Below, in pieces: positions 54,120 through 62,908 of a stretch of 64,000 nt of DNA (within the stretch, counting starts at the first letter, position 1; every line of letters begins with the position of its first letter). This DNA is from DATDEW01 sp046590205 (lineage in GTDB: Bacteria; Bacteroidota; Ignavibacteria; Palsa-1295). The stretch spans positions 62,001 through 126,000 of the forward strand of contig JBKJTT010000007.1 in assembly GCA_046590205.1 (NCBI GenBank). The letters are read 5' to 3'. The notes under the pieces are model-generated. The model was not told where the DNA came from, ran no database searches, and saw nothing but the letters and a program-made list of their open reading frames with translations. The position numbers and the translations under genes were made by a program.

Positions 54120-54152
54120 AAAAAAAGCGCCCCAAATCGGAGCGCTTTTTTA
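54120..54152 (-). terminator. Terminator of the 54169 T9SS gene
   Basis: AAAAAAGCGC pairs with GCGCTTTTTT; CC/GG extends the stem past one mismatch. The stem lies 17 bases after the stop of the minus gene and has T runs on both strands. Confidence 0.88.
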
Positions 54153-54168
54153 TAGAGCAAAGTATTGA

Positions 54169-54891
54169 TTACTTCACAACATTCAATGTGCCCGAGAGCA
54201 TCTTGCCGCCAACATTCATCTTATAAATGTAGCTTCCGGTAGCGAGTTTCGATACATCAAGATCTGACTCATACGTGCCCTTATCCTGCATCTCGTTTGT
54301 TACGATGCTTGCAACTTCACGACCCATCACATCATAGACACTAAGCGTTACAAGTGAACGCTCTGTGAGTGAATACTTAAATGTCGTCGTGCTTACTGCC
54401 GGGTTTGGGTAGTTAGCAATTGTATTATTCAATGCAAAGTCATTTGTTTTAACGGCCCCTACAGCATTTGATTTGCCAGTGACCCATACACCAAGAGTAT
54501 CTTCTTCACCGGAGCCAACAACTGATATTTTGACGTATGCCGACGCTGAATCATTGGAATTGGCTGATGGGTAAAAATGGATTATAAACGGGACAAATGA
54601 ATTAGCTTCAATCGTAGAATATTCGATTGTTCCCCACGGTAAGGAATCCACAAAATCGGCATAACAGACATCCAAGCATACGGTAGATGTCCAATCCTGT
54701 GGAAGTGTCTGCCACCGACGAAAAACAATTTTTAACGGATCGTTCGTTTTATTATAAATACGTCCACTGACATCGCCACCCTTATTTGAAGGAAACTCTG
54801 CGTGATGTTCGGCCAATGAAAGCTCGATGCTTTGTGCTAAAGCAGGGAGTGTCAGAACTGTAAAAATGAGAAGTAAGAAAGTTCTTTTCAT
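54169..54891 (-). CDS. Small T9SS cargo protein
   Basis: 240 residues from ATG 54891, which begins the signal peptide M-K-R-T-F-L-L-L-I-F-T-V-L-T-L-P-A-L-A. The frame opens farther upstream (to 54993), but that part overlaps the terminator of the next gene. Residues 20-140 look like a single strand-rich domain of choice-of-anchor/immunoglobulin kind with D-W-T-S-T-V-C-L-D-V-C near 60. The last 85 residues form the T9SS sorting domain with N-Y-P-N-P-A, Y-D-V-M-G-R-E-V and L-A-T-G-S-Y-I-Y-K-M, highly similar to the one in the 55021 gene. Confidence 0.82.
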   Translation of the reverse strand: MKRTFLLLIFTVLTLPALAQSIELSLAEHHAEFPSNKGGDVSGRIYNKTNDPLKIVFRRWQTLPQDWTSTVCLDVCYADFVDSLPWGTIEYSTIEANSFVPFIIHFYPSANSNDSASAYVKISVVGSGEEDTLGVWVTGKSNAVGAVKTNDFALNNTIANYPNPAVSTTTFKYSLTERSLVTLSVYDVMGREVASIVTNEMQDKGTYESDLDVSKLATGSYIYKMNVGGKMLSGTLNVVK

Positions 54892-54966
54892 GAGCTGATA
54901 AGCATCTTTTTCTAAGTGAATATAACACCGAAACAGTGTAAGTATTTCAGAACCGCCAAGGACTCT

Positions 54967-54994
54967 AAAAACAGTGCCCTCATTTGAGGGCACT
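54967..54994 (-). terminator. Terminator of the kelch/Omp28 gene
   Basis: AGTGCCCTCA and TGAGGGCACT are exact complements with a 2-base centre; on the minus strand GTTTTT follows. It lies 27 bases past the stop at 55021. Confidence 0.88.
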
Positions 54995-55020
54995 CTTAAG
55001 GATACATTTTTGAAAGATTA

Positions 55021-57354
55021 TTACTTTACAACAGTAAGTGTACCTGAAAGTATTTTACCGCCTGCAGTGAGTTTGTATAGATAACTACCACCTGCAAGTT
55101 TAGCTACATTAAGGTCTGCCTCATAGGTGCCTTTGCCCTGCATCTCGTCTGAAACCAAGTTGGCAACTTCGCGACCCATTACATCATAAACAGCGAGTGT
55201 AACGGCTGTGGGTTCTGTAAGTGAGTAGATGAAGTTGGTTATGCTTGTTGCCGGATTTGGATAATTGGACACTGAAATATTCTTCGCATCATCAGATTTC
55301 TTTACTGATCCGACAGCACTCTCTAAAGGCATTGATGTTCCTTGAAGAATTTCTCCAAGTGTAGAAGTACCTTTTACTACATTCGCAATAAAGACGATAT
55401 CGCAATTTGTAGAGTTTACTACTTGATTGTCATCAACAGTGAAAGACACATCAATTGTCTTTTTGCTGCCTGGTTCAACGATGTTGCCGTCAATAATAGT
55501 ACCTAAACCAAAATCAACAACTGAACCCAGTTCATTCGGTACCATCTGACGTACAATGTCTTTATGTTCATACTCATCTTGGTTTCCATTCACGTAATCA
55601 ACTTGGGGTCCTATGATACCACTCTCTTTAACAATTGTTGTCAAACGCACTGAAGCTGTCGGATCATCGATCACAGCGTGAGCACGTTGAAGTTCAAGTT
55701 TTGCATCAACCTTACGTGTTGTCTTATCGAATTTATAGGAGAGAACGTTTATGGTCACAGGGGACGTCGGCGTTTCTTCCAACACCTGAGCAACATAATT
55801 AGCCCAGCTACCTCTGTTTGTCATTTGAAAAGCTTCTCCCGGGAAGAACCAACGTTGGATTGCAGCATTCGGATAACCTTGGATGTTTAATTTGTTAAGT
55901 AACTTAACACCATTTGGTATTTGGTAGGGCTCTGCTGTTGAACCGCCGTGATACTGTAAACTGATGAAATCTTCACCAAAGTCATCATGAAGTATTGAGA
56001 CAACATCGTGACCTGAAGGGCACCATCCGCACCAATCACCCGTACCCTCTTCAAGAATAACTTTTGTTGGTTGTGAGGCAATCCCGCTTCCAAGAACATA
56101 CATTTTTATGTCAAAGGTGATCTCAGCTTTTGCTGGATCATTAGTTTTTAAAGTAACAGTTGTTTTGTAAAGACCTTGTGGTTTTGAGCCTGCATCTGCA
56201 CTAAGCTGAACGTAGTTGGTCATCAAAGGATCAATAGAACTTGAAGGTGTTGAAGAACTTAACCAGCTCTGCGCGTCAGCAGGTATTTCAACACTGATTG
56301 TCAGCGGAGCAACGCCTAAGTTCTGTGCTGAATACGTTAGATTGCGAGACTGACCACCCGTAAGGTTAATGAGCAAAGAAGAAACCTTGATGTTAGCAAG
56401 TGGCTGCATAACATCGCTCACAGTGAATTTAAATGCACGGTCACTAGCAAAACCTCCCGCGAAATAAAGATCATTACCCATCCCAAAAAGTTGACCTGCA
56501 TTGTAGGTTGCAACCGGTATAGCATAGGATGTTGACCAGTTACTTGTTGCTTCATTGTAAATGTAAGTGTTCGAGTAGTCAATTGGTGAAGTACCGTTGA
56601 TACCGCCTGTGAATACGATCTTACCATTTGCAGCTCCAGCAGAGGGGCGGGTTAATGCTTCCGGCATACTTGATAGTTCTTCCCATGTGACATTATCGGC
56701 ACTGACTGTACCACGCCAAGCCTGATCGAGATAAGCAGTACCCTTGCTACCACCCATTACATATATTTTGCCGTTTGAAACGGCACTTGCTGCATATCGG
56801 GTAATATATGGCGGCTTAGAAGTAGAACGTGTCCAGGTGTTCGATACTGCATCGTAAACCTGAATCAAGTTAGAATCTACAACAGTTGTCGCAGTTCCAG
56901 TTGCCCCACCAATGACAAATACCTTACCTCCTACTTCTGCGCCTGCAAAGAATGCAAGCTTTGCAGGAATAGGGGCTTTTGTAGCAAATGTACCTGCTAC
57001 AGGATCGAACTCGTAGGTTTCGTTATTTGTCGCAAAGCTCGTTCCGCTTAGGATCATCCCGCCAACTATATAAATCTTGCCGTTAACAGCTGCTGCATAG
57101 CCACCAAATTTTGCTTTTGGCATTGTTGCTGTTAGTTTTGTCCAGCTTGTTGCACCGGGTGTATAGACATATACGCTCTTGGAGGCAGCGTTATCAACAC
57201 CACCAAATACATATATTTTTCCATCAAGCTGTGCAGTCATTGGCCAGTTAAGCACGACGGGGAGTTTGGGTATCTCAGACCACTGTGCTTTCGTTGTTGA
57301 TAATGCAACAACCATCAGTGCGAATACAAAGAAATGACGTAACATTGTTTTCAT
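55021..57354 (-). CDS. T9SS cargo: kelch propeller + Omp28-like thioredoxin domain
   Basis: 777 residues, signal peptide about 1-23 (A-L-S-T-T-K-A-Q). Residues 25-310 are kelch repeats (G-K-I-Y-V-F-G-G, G-K-I-Y-I-V-G-G, G-K-V-F-V-I-G-G, G-K-I-Y-V-M-G-G and more), a beta-propeller. About 320-425 is an Ig-like linker. An Omp28-type domain follows with L-E-E-G-T-G-D-W-C-G-W-C-P-S-G near 438-452, an intact thioredoxin-like C-G-W-C site. The last 80 residues are a T9SS type A sorting domain. A secreted redox protein on a propeller scaffold is the natural reading; the substrate is unknown. Confidence 0.86.
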   Translation of the reverse strand: MKTMLRHFFVFALMVVALSTTKAQWSEIPKLPVVLNWPMTAQLDGKIYVFGGVDNAASKSVYVYTPGATSWTKLTATMPKAKFGGYAAAVNGKIYIVGGMILSGTSFATNNETYEFDPVAGTFATKAPIPAKLAFFAGAEVGGKVFVIGGATGTATTVVDSNLIQVYDAVSNTWTRSTSKPPYITRYAASAVSNGKIYVMGGSKGTAYLDQAWRGTVSADNVTWEELSSMPEALTRPSAGAANGKIVFTGGINGTSPIDYSNTYIYNEATSNWSTSYAIPVATYNAGQLFGMGNDLYFAGGFASDRAFKFTVSDVMQPLANIKVSSLLINLTGGQSRNLTYSAQNLGVAPLTISVEIPADAQSWLSSSTPSSSIDPLMTNYVQLSADAGSKPQGLYKTTVTLKTNDPAKAEITFDIKMYVLGSGIASQPTKVILEEGTGDWCGWCPSGHDVVSILHDDFGEDFISLQYHGGSTAEPYQIPNGVKLLNKLNIQGYPNAAIQRWFFPGEAFQMTNRGSWANYVAQVLEETPTSPVTINVLSYKFDKTTRKVDAKLELQRAHAVIDDPTASVRLTTIVKESGIIGPQVDYVNGNQDEYEHKDIVRQMVPNELGSVVDFGLGTIIDGNIVEPGSKKTIDVSFTVDDNQVVNSTNCDIVFIANVVKGTSTLGEILQGTSMPLESAVGSVKKSDDAKNISVSNYPNPATSITNFIYSLTEPTAVTLAVYDVMGREVANLVSDEMQGKGTYEADLNVAKLAGGSYLYKLTAGGKILSGTLTVVK

Positions 57355-57501
57355 ACGATACAGGTTAGTTATGAGTGAATTGAACTCAAAGGTTCGTGAA
57401 TTAAAAGTCTTTGTCGTGAGAGCAGGGTATTGAACGATGCTGAAACGGCTATATAGTAACCCAAAACACCCAAATATGTTTCCGCAATATTACCACGAAA
57501 C

Positions 57502-57536
57502 CCCACGAGTGTCCTGACTATTAAGACACCTGTGGG
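57502..57536 (-). terminator. Possible terminator of the TonB receptor gene
   Basis: CCCAC...GTGTC pairs with GACAC...GTGGG with a 2-base internal mismatch and a loop, 24 bases past the receptor stop. The T run is poor. Confidence 0.4.
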
Positions 57537-57559
57537 CTTCTGTTTGTGAAAAGAACACG

Positions 57560-59905
57560 TTAAAATTCTATCCTAAATCCACCAACCGGAAAGAAACCGT
57601 ACTGGTTTATCTCATCAATCGAATCAGTTGCCTTGCGGTAGAACCTGCGCTCGATGTTCTTTGCATCAAGGACATTATCAATCAGGAAGAAAGCCGAGAG
57701 AGCCAAGCCATCAAAGTTATTTTTGAATTCAATACGGACATCAAGTCGGCGGAACGGCTTATTTCTTAATGAGTAAGGGTTCTTTTCATCATAACGTGTA
57801 TTACCGTAGAAGCGAGAGCTATCGAGATCAATTGGTGTGTAGGTTGCCCCGCCGGCATAGGTGAACTTAGAACTGAACTCGATAGAAAAACTCTCCGAGA
57901 GTGTCCATTCGTATCCTGCAAGGACATTCCCAATCAATTGATTATCAAACGTCCCGAAACGCCATACACCATCTGCGCCGGTGAATTCCTGACGGACATA
58001 CGAGCCGGTGAGTAGAAAATAATATCCGTCAGTAAATCGTTTGGTAAGTGAAAGTTCAGCCCCGTATGTTTTTCCTTTGCCTTCAGATGTGAATGGGTCG
58101 TTGGTTGAAATGTTGTTGAACTCTGCGCCTGCATTAAGCAATGAGTTGTATCCGGCACCACTTTGTTCGACCGGTGCATTTGTATATTGCTTAAGATATC
58201 CTTCCGCTTTTGCTTGAAGGTCATAGCCGAAGAGATGCGTCCAGCCGAGAACATAGTGTGTTGCTTCTGTGAACTCAAGTTCTTTGTTTTGCGGATGACC
58301 ATAATAGATACCAAGTGGCAGCGACTGATGAAAGATCCCATACCCTGCACTAACGGTATTCTCCTCATCAATAGTATATGCAATTCCTAAACGCGGATCG
58401 ATCGCAGTTTTGCCCGAAATACCGAGATGCTGTGCGAAGATACCTGTATTAATAGTAAGAGCAGTAATAGGTCGCCAATTCCAGTTCACAAATCCAAGCA
58501 CTTGGCTTGATGTGCCTGTCGCGTTTAAGCTATAGTAATCGCCGTCAGAACCGGTATTCGGTGCGTCAGCTTCATCAAGTGTATAATAAAGCGAACGAAA
58601 TTCTATTCCGCCGGAGAGCAGGTTCGATGCATCTAACGAATGCGAAAGCGAATATTTTCCGCCGTAGTACCCTTCCTTATTGTCATAACCAAATGTCTTT
58701 GTACGTGACGAAAATTTCAGGTCAGGTGTTGCCGTCACCGAATCTACTTCGAGATGATAAGTATTGAGAACTGTTGATAGTGAAAGTGTACCAATGGTGC
58801 GCGGAGAATAAATATGCTGCCATGAAAGCCCTGCAATTCCGAGCTTTGTGCCGAAAGTCACATCTTCATCACCTGTATAGACCGTATCACGTGTTGACTG
58901 GAACGACTCGATAAAACTATCACCGAAAAGCCCGAAGAATTTAAGCTGATCGTTATCGGAGAGTTTTACATCGGTTTTTGCAGTGATGTCATAGTACTCC
59001 GGTACACCATCAAAGCCAAGATCAAGTCCGAGCAAGCTCAAGAACTGAAGCGTTGAAAAACGGTAGCTTGCAATGAACGAGCTTTTGTCCAAGCCCGGTA
59101 TCGGACCTTCAACTTGCGCCTCGACACCTGCAAAACCCATTTGCGCGACAAGCTCATAACGCTCTTCATTTCCTTTGCGTGTATGAAGATCAAAGACACC
59201 AGATAATTTATTTCCATACTCTGCGGGGAATGCGCCTGTAAAGAAATCGCTATTATCAAGTAGGTTCGTATTGATAGCATTTATCGGTCCGCCGGTTGCA
59301 CCTTGGTTCGCGAAGTGATTGGGGTTTGGTACGTCTATTCCATCAATGCGCCAAAGTAGTTCTGTCGGTGAGCCGCCGCGGATGATAATGTCATTGCGCC
59401 TATCCGATGCGCCGACAACACCCGCAAAGTTCTGCGCCATACGCGATGGGTCACCTAAGCTTCCTGCATAACGATTCGTCTCGTCAATGGAGAATTCCGT
59501 TGCACTGATGACAGCAGCTTCGTTTATGGGCTTGAAGTTCTCGCCCTCTTTTGCCGAGACGACAACTTCTTCACCCTTGACGATCTTCTCAAGCAGTTCA
59601 AAGTTTACGATAACTTGTTTGCCGCTTGATGCAAATATCTCCTGGCTTGTTGCTTCATAACTCGGAGCACTTACTTTTAGGATGTATCTCCCTGGAGGTA
59701 CATTCTCGATTCGGAATGAGCCGTCCTCTTTTGCCTTCGCACCTTTTTTTGTCCCGACAAGCTGCACCGTAGCTCCGATAACAGGTTGTTTACCAACGAC
59801 AGTGAGAATCGTACCTTTTACCGTCTGTTGTAGCTCGGTATTTTCTTGTGCTTGTGCTGTGCTTACAACAAGCAGCGCAATGAGAGTCAATATGTAGGTT
59901 TTCAT
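57560..59905 (-). CDS. TonB-dependent receptor with carboxypeptidase-like domain
   Basis: 781 residues, signal peptide about 1-19. Residues 28-110 are the carboxypeptidase regulatory-like domain (V-K-G-T-I-L...P-V-I-G-A-T-V-Q-L, D-G-S-F-R-I-E-N-V-P-P-G-R-Y). The plug (about 115-230) has N-D-I-I-I-R-G-G-S-P and W-R-I-D-G-I-D-V-P-N-P, and the rest is a 22-strand barrel ending G-F-R-I-E-F with a terminal Phe. Imports an unknown large ligand with TonB energy. A TetR gene lies immediately upstream on the same strand, and an operator-like site lies before the start, so repression by that TetR is likely. Confidence 0.9.
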   Translation of the reverse strand: MKTYILTLIALLVVSTAQAQENTELQQTVKGTILTVVGKQPVIGATVQLVGTKKGAKAKEDGSFRIENVPPGRYILKVSAPSYEATSQEIFASSGKQVIVNFELLEKIVKGEEVVVSAKEGENFKPINEAAVISATEFSIDETNRYAGSLGDPSRMAQNFAGVVGASDRRNDIIIRGGSPTELLWRIDGIDVPNPNHFANQGATGGPINAINTNLLDNSDFFTGAFPAEYGNKLSGVFDLHTRKGNEERYELVAQMGFAGVEAQVEGPIPGLDKSSFIASYRFSTLQFLSLLGLDLGFDGVPEYYDITAKTDVKLSDNDQLKFFGLFGDSFIESFQSTRDTVYTGDEDVTFGTKLGIAGLSWQHIYSPRTIGTLSLSTVLNTYHLEVDSVTATPDLKFSSRTKTFGYDNKEGYYGGKYSLSHSLDASNLLSGGIEFRSLYYTLDEADAPNTGSDGDYYSLNATGTSSQVLGFVNWNWRPITALTINTGIFAQHLGISGKTAIDPRLGIAYTIDEENTVSAGYGIFHQSLPLGIYYGHPQNKELEFTEATHYVLGWTHLFGYDLQAKAEGYLKQYTNAPVEQSGAGYNSLLNAGAEFNNISTNDPFTSEGKGKTYGAELSLTKRFTDGYYFLLTGSYVRQEFTGADGVWRFGTFDNQLIGNVLAGYEWTLSESFSIEFSSKFTYAGGATYTPIDLDSSRFYGNTRYDEKNPYSLRNKPFRRLDVRIEFKNNFDGLALSAFFLIDNVLDAKNIERRFYRKATDSIDEINQYGFFPVGGFRIEF

Positions 59906-59927
59906 GATGTAGTGAGTGTTGTATAAA

Positions 59928-59946
59928 AACTAAACGTTGTTCATTA
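59928..59946. promoter_or_regulatory. TetR operator-like site before the TonB receptor
   Basis: AACTAAACGTTGTTCATTA, 22 bases before the receptor ATG. It shares AACTAAAC and TGTTCA with the near-palindrome at 60583-60601; symmetry is only partial here. Confidence 0.5.
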
Positions 59947-59960
59947 GACGTGATAAAAAA

Positions 59961-60575
59961 TTATTGTTTCGCGATGAGCAAGAAATACGTATCCATCATC
60001 GCTGTTGTCATCTGAGGTACTGCTTCATGAGGGATAACCACTCGCTTTTTAATGATAAGTGAGGTAATACCGTGTATCATATTCCAACACATGATGGCTG
60101 CAAGCTCGGGATCTTTGATCTTGAGTTTATCAGCGGCGACACATTCGGCGAGGAGATTTTTGAGTTCGTCAAATGACCGCAAGCCGTTATCGTCGCAATC
60201 TTCTTCGGCAATAACGTCCATAGGTACATCAAGGATGAACATAAGGTCATAGAGCTTGGGGTTGGCAACACCCCATTCTATATAGTCCTGGCAACCCTTA
60301 CGTAATCGTTCGAGCGGATCGGCAATACTATTTGCTTCAAGTTGCTTCTGGTAGAACTTTCCGAATGCGATGTTATAAAGTTGATAAACGATATCATCTT
60401 TGTCGCGGAAATAAAGATAGATGGTTGCCGGTGAGAACTCGATGCGTTCAGCAACAGCACGGATAGTCAATGACTCAATACCCTTTTCAAGATAAAGGTC
60501 CATTGCCGCATCAAGCACTGCACTTCGCATGCTTTCTTTATCACGTTCTTTTCGTTCTGCTATTCCCATACGCAT
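59961..60575 (-). CDS. TetR/AcrR-family transcriptional regulator
   Basis: 204 residues. The N-terminal helix-turn-helix is seen at about 32-55: L-T-I-R-A-V-A-E-R-I-E-F-S-P-A-T-I-Y-L-Y-F, followed by D-K-D-D-I-V, the family's typical pattern. The C-terminal ligand domain is helical with D-L-M-F-I-L-D near 112; its ligand is unknown. Start 60575 is the first Met, with a second at 60569. A nearly perfect palindrome sits 8 bases upstream (60583-60601), so it most likely represses itself and the TonB receptor gene downstream. Confidence 0.93.
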   Translation of the reverse strand: MRMGIAERKERDKESMRSAVLDAAMDLYLEKGIESLTIRAVAERIEFSPATIYLYFRDKDDIVYQLYNIAFGKFYQKQLEANSIADPLERLRKGCQDYIEWGVANPKLYDLMFILDVPMDVIAEEDCDDNGLRSFDELKNLLAECVAADKLKIKDPELAAIMCWNMIHGITSLIIKKRVVIPHEAVPQMTTAMMDTYFLLIAKQ

Positions 60576-60582
60576 GTTAACA

Positions 60583-60601
60583 AACTAAACACTGTTCAGT
60601 T
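60583..60601. promoter_or_regulatory. TetR auto-operator palindrome
   Basis: AACTAAACACTGTTCAGTT: eight of nine base pairs symmetrical around the central C (AACTaAACA-C-TGTTcAGTT). It lies 8 bases before the regulator's start codon. Confidence 0.6.
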
Positions 60602-60610
60602 CCTGTGATA

Positions 60611-60637
60611 ATAATACCCGCTTGCAGCGGGTATTAT
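60611..60637 (-). terminator. Hairpin downstream of the ECF sigma factor gene
   Basis: ATAATACCCGC (60611-60621) pairs exactly with GCGGGTATTAT (60627-60637) over a TTGCA loop, 12 bases after the stop. A/T-rich base of stem, but no long T run, so a moderate terminator call. Confidence 0.55.
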
Positions 60638-60648
60638 CTTTAGATTCT

Positions 60649-61305
60649 TTAGTTGCTAAGTACAGGCTGCCCGTTTAGCCCAAGTGCTTCTTCAGCTCTG
60701 GCTTTGCGGTGACGCTCTTCGTCAACATTGTAGCCGCGTACTCTGGCGTACTCTATAAGCTTCGAGCGAAGCAACTTACGTCCTCTGTGAAGTCGTGAAC
60801 GTACCGTGCCGATTGGGCAATCAACAAACTCTGCGATCTCCTCGTAGGTAAAACCTTCGATGTCGCAAAGAATGACGACCGTACGGAAATCCTCTGGGAG
60901 CGACTCAACGGCACGCGTCAAATCATCATCTAAAAGATTGCGGTAGAGCTTTGCTTCCATATCGTTCGGGTCAGTGTACTCCGAGCGAATGGTATTATAA
61001 AAATTTTGGATGTCTTCGTAATCAACTTTATCCGGCTCTTTGGATTCTTTGCGGTAAATATTAATGTACGAGTTTTTCATGATACGGAAAAGCCATGCCT
61101 TACAGTTCGTGCCGGGCTCGAACTTATCCCAGAACCGATACGCCTTCATGTAGGTCTCTTGGAGGAGGTCATTAGCGTCATCGGGGTCGCTTGTCATACG
61201 CAAAGCGAAATTATACAACGCCGTAACATGCGGCATCGCCTCGCGCTCGAAGTCGCGGTGCCGTTCGCGGATTACCTTTTCATCTAATTGTCCTAACGTA
61301 CTCAT
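60649..61305 (-). CDS. ECF-type RNA polymerase sigma factor
   Basis: 218 residues. Region 2: A-L-R-M-T-S-D-P-D-D-A-N-D-L-L-Q-E-T-Y-M-K-A-Y-R-F-W near 35-60, then A-W-L-F-R-I-M-K-N-S-Y-I-N. Region 4: S-L-P-E-D-F-R-T-V-V-I-L-C-D-I-E-G-F-T-Y-E-E-I-A-E near 138-163 and G-T-V-R-S-R-L-H-R-G-R. It has the extended acidic N-terminus and a tail of about 30 residues (ending G-L-N-G-Q-P-V-L-S-N) with no known role. No anti-sigma factor gene is next to it. Own promoter upstream. Confidence 0.93.
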   Translation of the reverse strand: MSTLGQLDEKVIRERHRDFEREAMPHVTALYNFALRMTSDPDDANDLLQETYMKAYRFWDKFEPGTNCKAWLFRIMKNSYINIYRKESKEPDKVDYEDIQNFYNTIRSEYTDPNDMEAKLYRNLLDDDLTRAVESLPEDFRTVVILCDIEGFTYEEIAEFVDCPIGTVRSRLHRGRKLLRSKLIEYARVRGYNVDEERHRKARAEEALGLNGQPVLSN

Positions 61306-61696
61306 CTTTTTCTTTCTATTTTCTGATCATCTGCGGACAAAGTACCTTCCATTGTGTGAAAAATATACACTTTTATGGAATTCTTTCCCCTATTTTGGGA
61401 GTTGTTTTACTGTCCTGCCCACCGGACGGATTCCGACCGTTCGTTTTCAGAATTACAAATATACAACATTTCTTACTATTATCCACAAAATCGTGTTTTT
61501 TGTGGGGTAGTGGAGGATTCCTTTTTATTTGAATGACTGCACCATTTCCTTATTCGTAACTTTAGGAACTTAGTTTCATACGAAGTTCCCTGGTATGCCA
61601 GTTCACACCGACATCAGCAAGAACCAACCTCTATAAGTTAAACACCTAAGACCGATGAAAGTAACACAAGGGCACAGATAATGACACTGAATTCAT
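61306..61696. other. Intergenic stretch upstream of the ECF sigma gene
   Basis: 391 bases between the sigma gene start and the msrB stop. It holds the sigma gene's promoter (61456-61489) and an exact TTATCCACA DnaA box at 61479-61487 overlapping it. I see nothing else that I can support. Confidence 0.6.
61456..61489 (-). promoter_or_regulatory. Promoter of the ECF sigma factor gene
   Basis: On the minus strand: TTTG (61486-61489), 22-base spacer, TATATTTG (61456-61463); predicted leader about 145 bases. A DnaA box (61479-61487) overlaps the -33 side. Confidence 0.5.
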
Positions 61697-62173
61697 CTAC
61701 CTCTTTTTGAAATCCAGTGAGGCGGAGTTGATGCAGTAGCGTAAGCCGGTGGGTTTTGGTCCGTCATCGAAAACGTGACCGAGATGCGCTCCGCAATTCG
61801 AGCACTCAACCTCGGTGCGGCTCATGCCGTACTTTGAGTCGGTCAGCTCAAGGACGTTCTTCTTATTGATCGGTTGGTAGTAACTGGGCCAGCCGGTGCC
61901 GGACTCGAACTTCGTTTTGGAATCGAATAGCTGTTCGCCGCAGCATATGCAGGTATAGATGCCGTCCTCATGATGGTCATGGTACTTGCCCGTAAAAGAG
62001 CGCTCCGTGCCCTCTTCACGGGTGACTTCGTACTGCTCAGGCGTGAGCTGCTTTTTCCACTCTGTCTCTGTTTTCGAGACGCGGTAGCTCGTCGGCTTCT
62101 TCTGCTCGGTCTTTGCATTGCCGCAGGAAGAGAGGAGGAAAAGCGAGCCAATAATATAGATGATAGACCTCAT
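61697..62173 (-). CDS. msrB: Methionine-R-sulfoxide reductase, lipoprotein form
   Basis: 158 residues. Lipoprotein signal [17 protein letters not shown], so anchored in the envelope. MsrB domain: [11 protein letters not shown] near 72 and [17 protein letters not shown] near 121 hold the two zinc C-x-x-C pairs; catalytic Cys in L-R-Y-C-I-N-S near 145. It reduces methionine-R-sulfoxide in extracytoplasmic proteins, probably fed by electrons from a membrane carrier. A second msrB lies 1.7 kb away, cut by the window edge. Confidence 0.93.
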   Translation of the reverse strand: MRSIIYIIGSLFLLSSCGNAKTEQKKPTSYRVSKTETEWKKQLTPEQYEVTREEGTERSFTGKYHDHHEDGIYTCICCGEQLFDSKTKFESGTGWPSYYQPINKKNVLELTDSKYGMSRTEVECSNCGAHLGHVFDDGPKPTGLRYCINSASLDFKKR

Positions 62174-62242
62174 AATGATTTCGTAAGAAACTTACACTTA
62201 GTAATACACAGTTTGTTGTTGATCAGATTTATACTCTACTTT

Positions 62243-62908
62243 ATGAAAACTGTTGCAGTTGTGCTTTCGGGTTGCGGGTATTTGGATGGGTCAGAAATTC
62301 GTGAGGCAGTTGCTACCTTGTGGGCACTCTCGAAGCATCCGGTTAACGTTGTTTGCTTCGCTCCCGATGCGCCGCAGTCAGATGTTGTTAATCATTTAAA
62401 GGGTGAGAAGATGAACGAGCAGCGCAATTTGCTCGTCGAAGCAGCGCGAATCACACGCGGTAAGATAGCGCCGCTCTCCGAACTTACCAAGACAGAATAC
62501 GACGCACTCATTATGCCCGGCGGCTTTGGCGTTGCGAAGAACCTTTCGTCGTTTGCAGCTGAAGGCGGCGGCGGATTAGTACACTACGACGAACTAGCAC
62601 ATGATATATCTGCAATGCACAAAACGGGTATACCTATTGGCGCGATATGTATCGCACCAGCGCTTGTCGCATTAGCGTTGAAGGATGCGAAAATAGAAGT
62701 AACGCTCGGCGAAGAATCCGGCGCCGCAGAGCAGATACGCCGCATGGGTCATACCCACGTTGCAAAGAAACCGAATGAAATTCATGTTGATAAAGCAAAC
62801 AAGATCGTTACCACTCCCGCCTACATGTACGACGATGCACCGCTGCATGAGGTCTTTGAAGGAATAGGGAAGTTAGTTGATGAAGTGGTAGGTATGATAA
62901 AGGACTAA
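62243..62908 (+). CDS. elbB: ElbB-type glyoxalase (DJ-1/PfpI-like)
   Basis: 221 residues from ATG 62243; a longer open frame exists upstream but overlaps msrB. The DJ-1/PfpI fold is shown by V-V-L-S-G-C-G-Y-L-D-G-S-E near 6, M-P-G-G-F-G-V-A-K-N near 93, and the nucleophile Cys in G-A-I-C-I-A-P-A near 137. This is the ElbB (isoprenoid biosynthesis glyoxalase) subgroup with G-C-G-x-x-D-G at the start. Role in the cell remains unclear. Divergent from msrB by 69 bases; its stop overlaps the KirBac stop by 4 bases. Confidence 0.9.
   Translation: MKTVAVVLSGCGYLDGSEIREAVATLWALSKHPVNVVCFAPDAPQSDVVNHLKGEKMNEQRNLLVEAARITRGKIAPLSELTKTEYDALIMPGGFGVAKNLSSFAAEGGGGLVHYDELAHDISAMHKTGIPIGAICIAPALVALALKDAKIEVTLGEESGAAEQIRRMGHTHVAKKPNEIHVDKANKIVTTPAYMYDDAPLHEVFEGIGKLVDEVVGMIKD

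Noticed and set aside
57355..57559. Possible small gene between the kelch protein and the TonB receptor
   Set aside because: No open frame with a start and ribosome site; it contains only a weak hairpin.
61479..61487. Exact DnaA box near the ECF sigma gene as a second origin
   Set aside because: A single box without a cluster; it may affect the promoter but does not suggest an origin.
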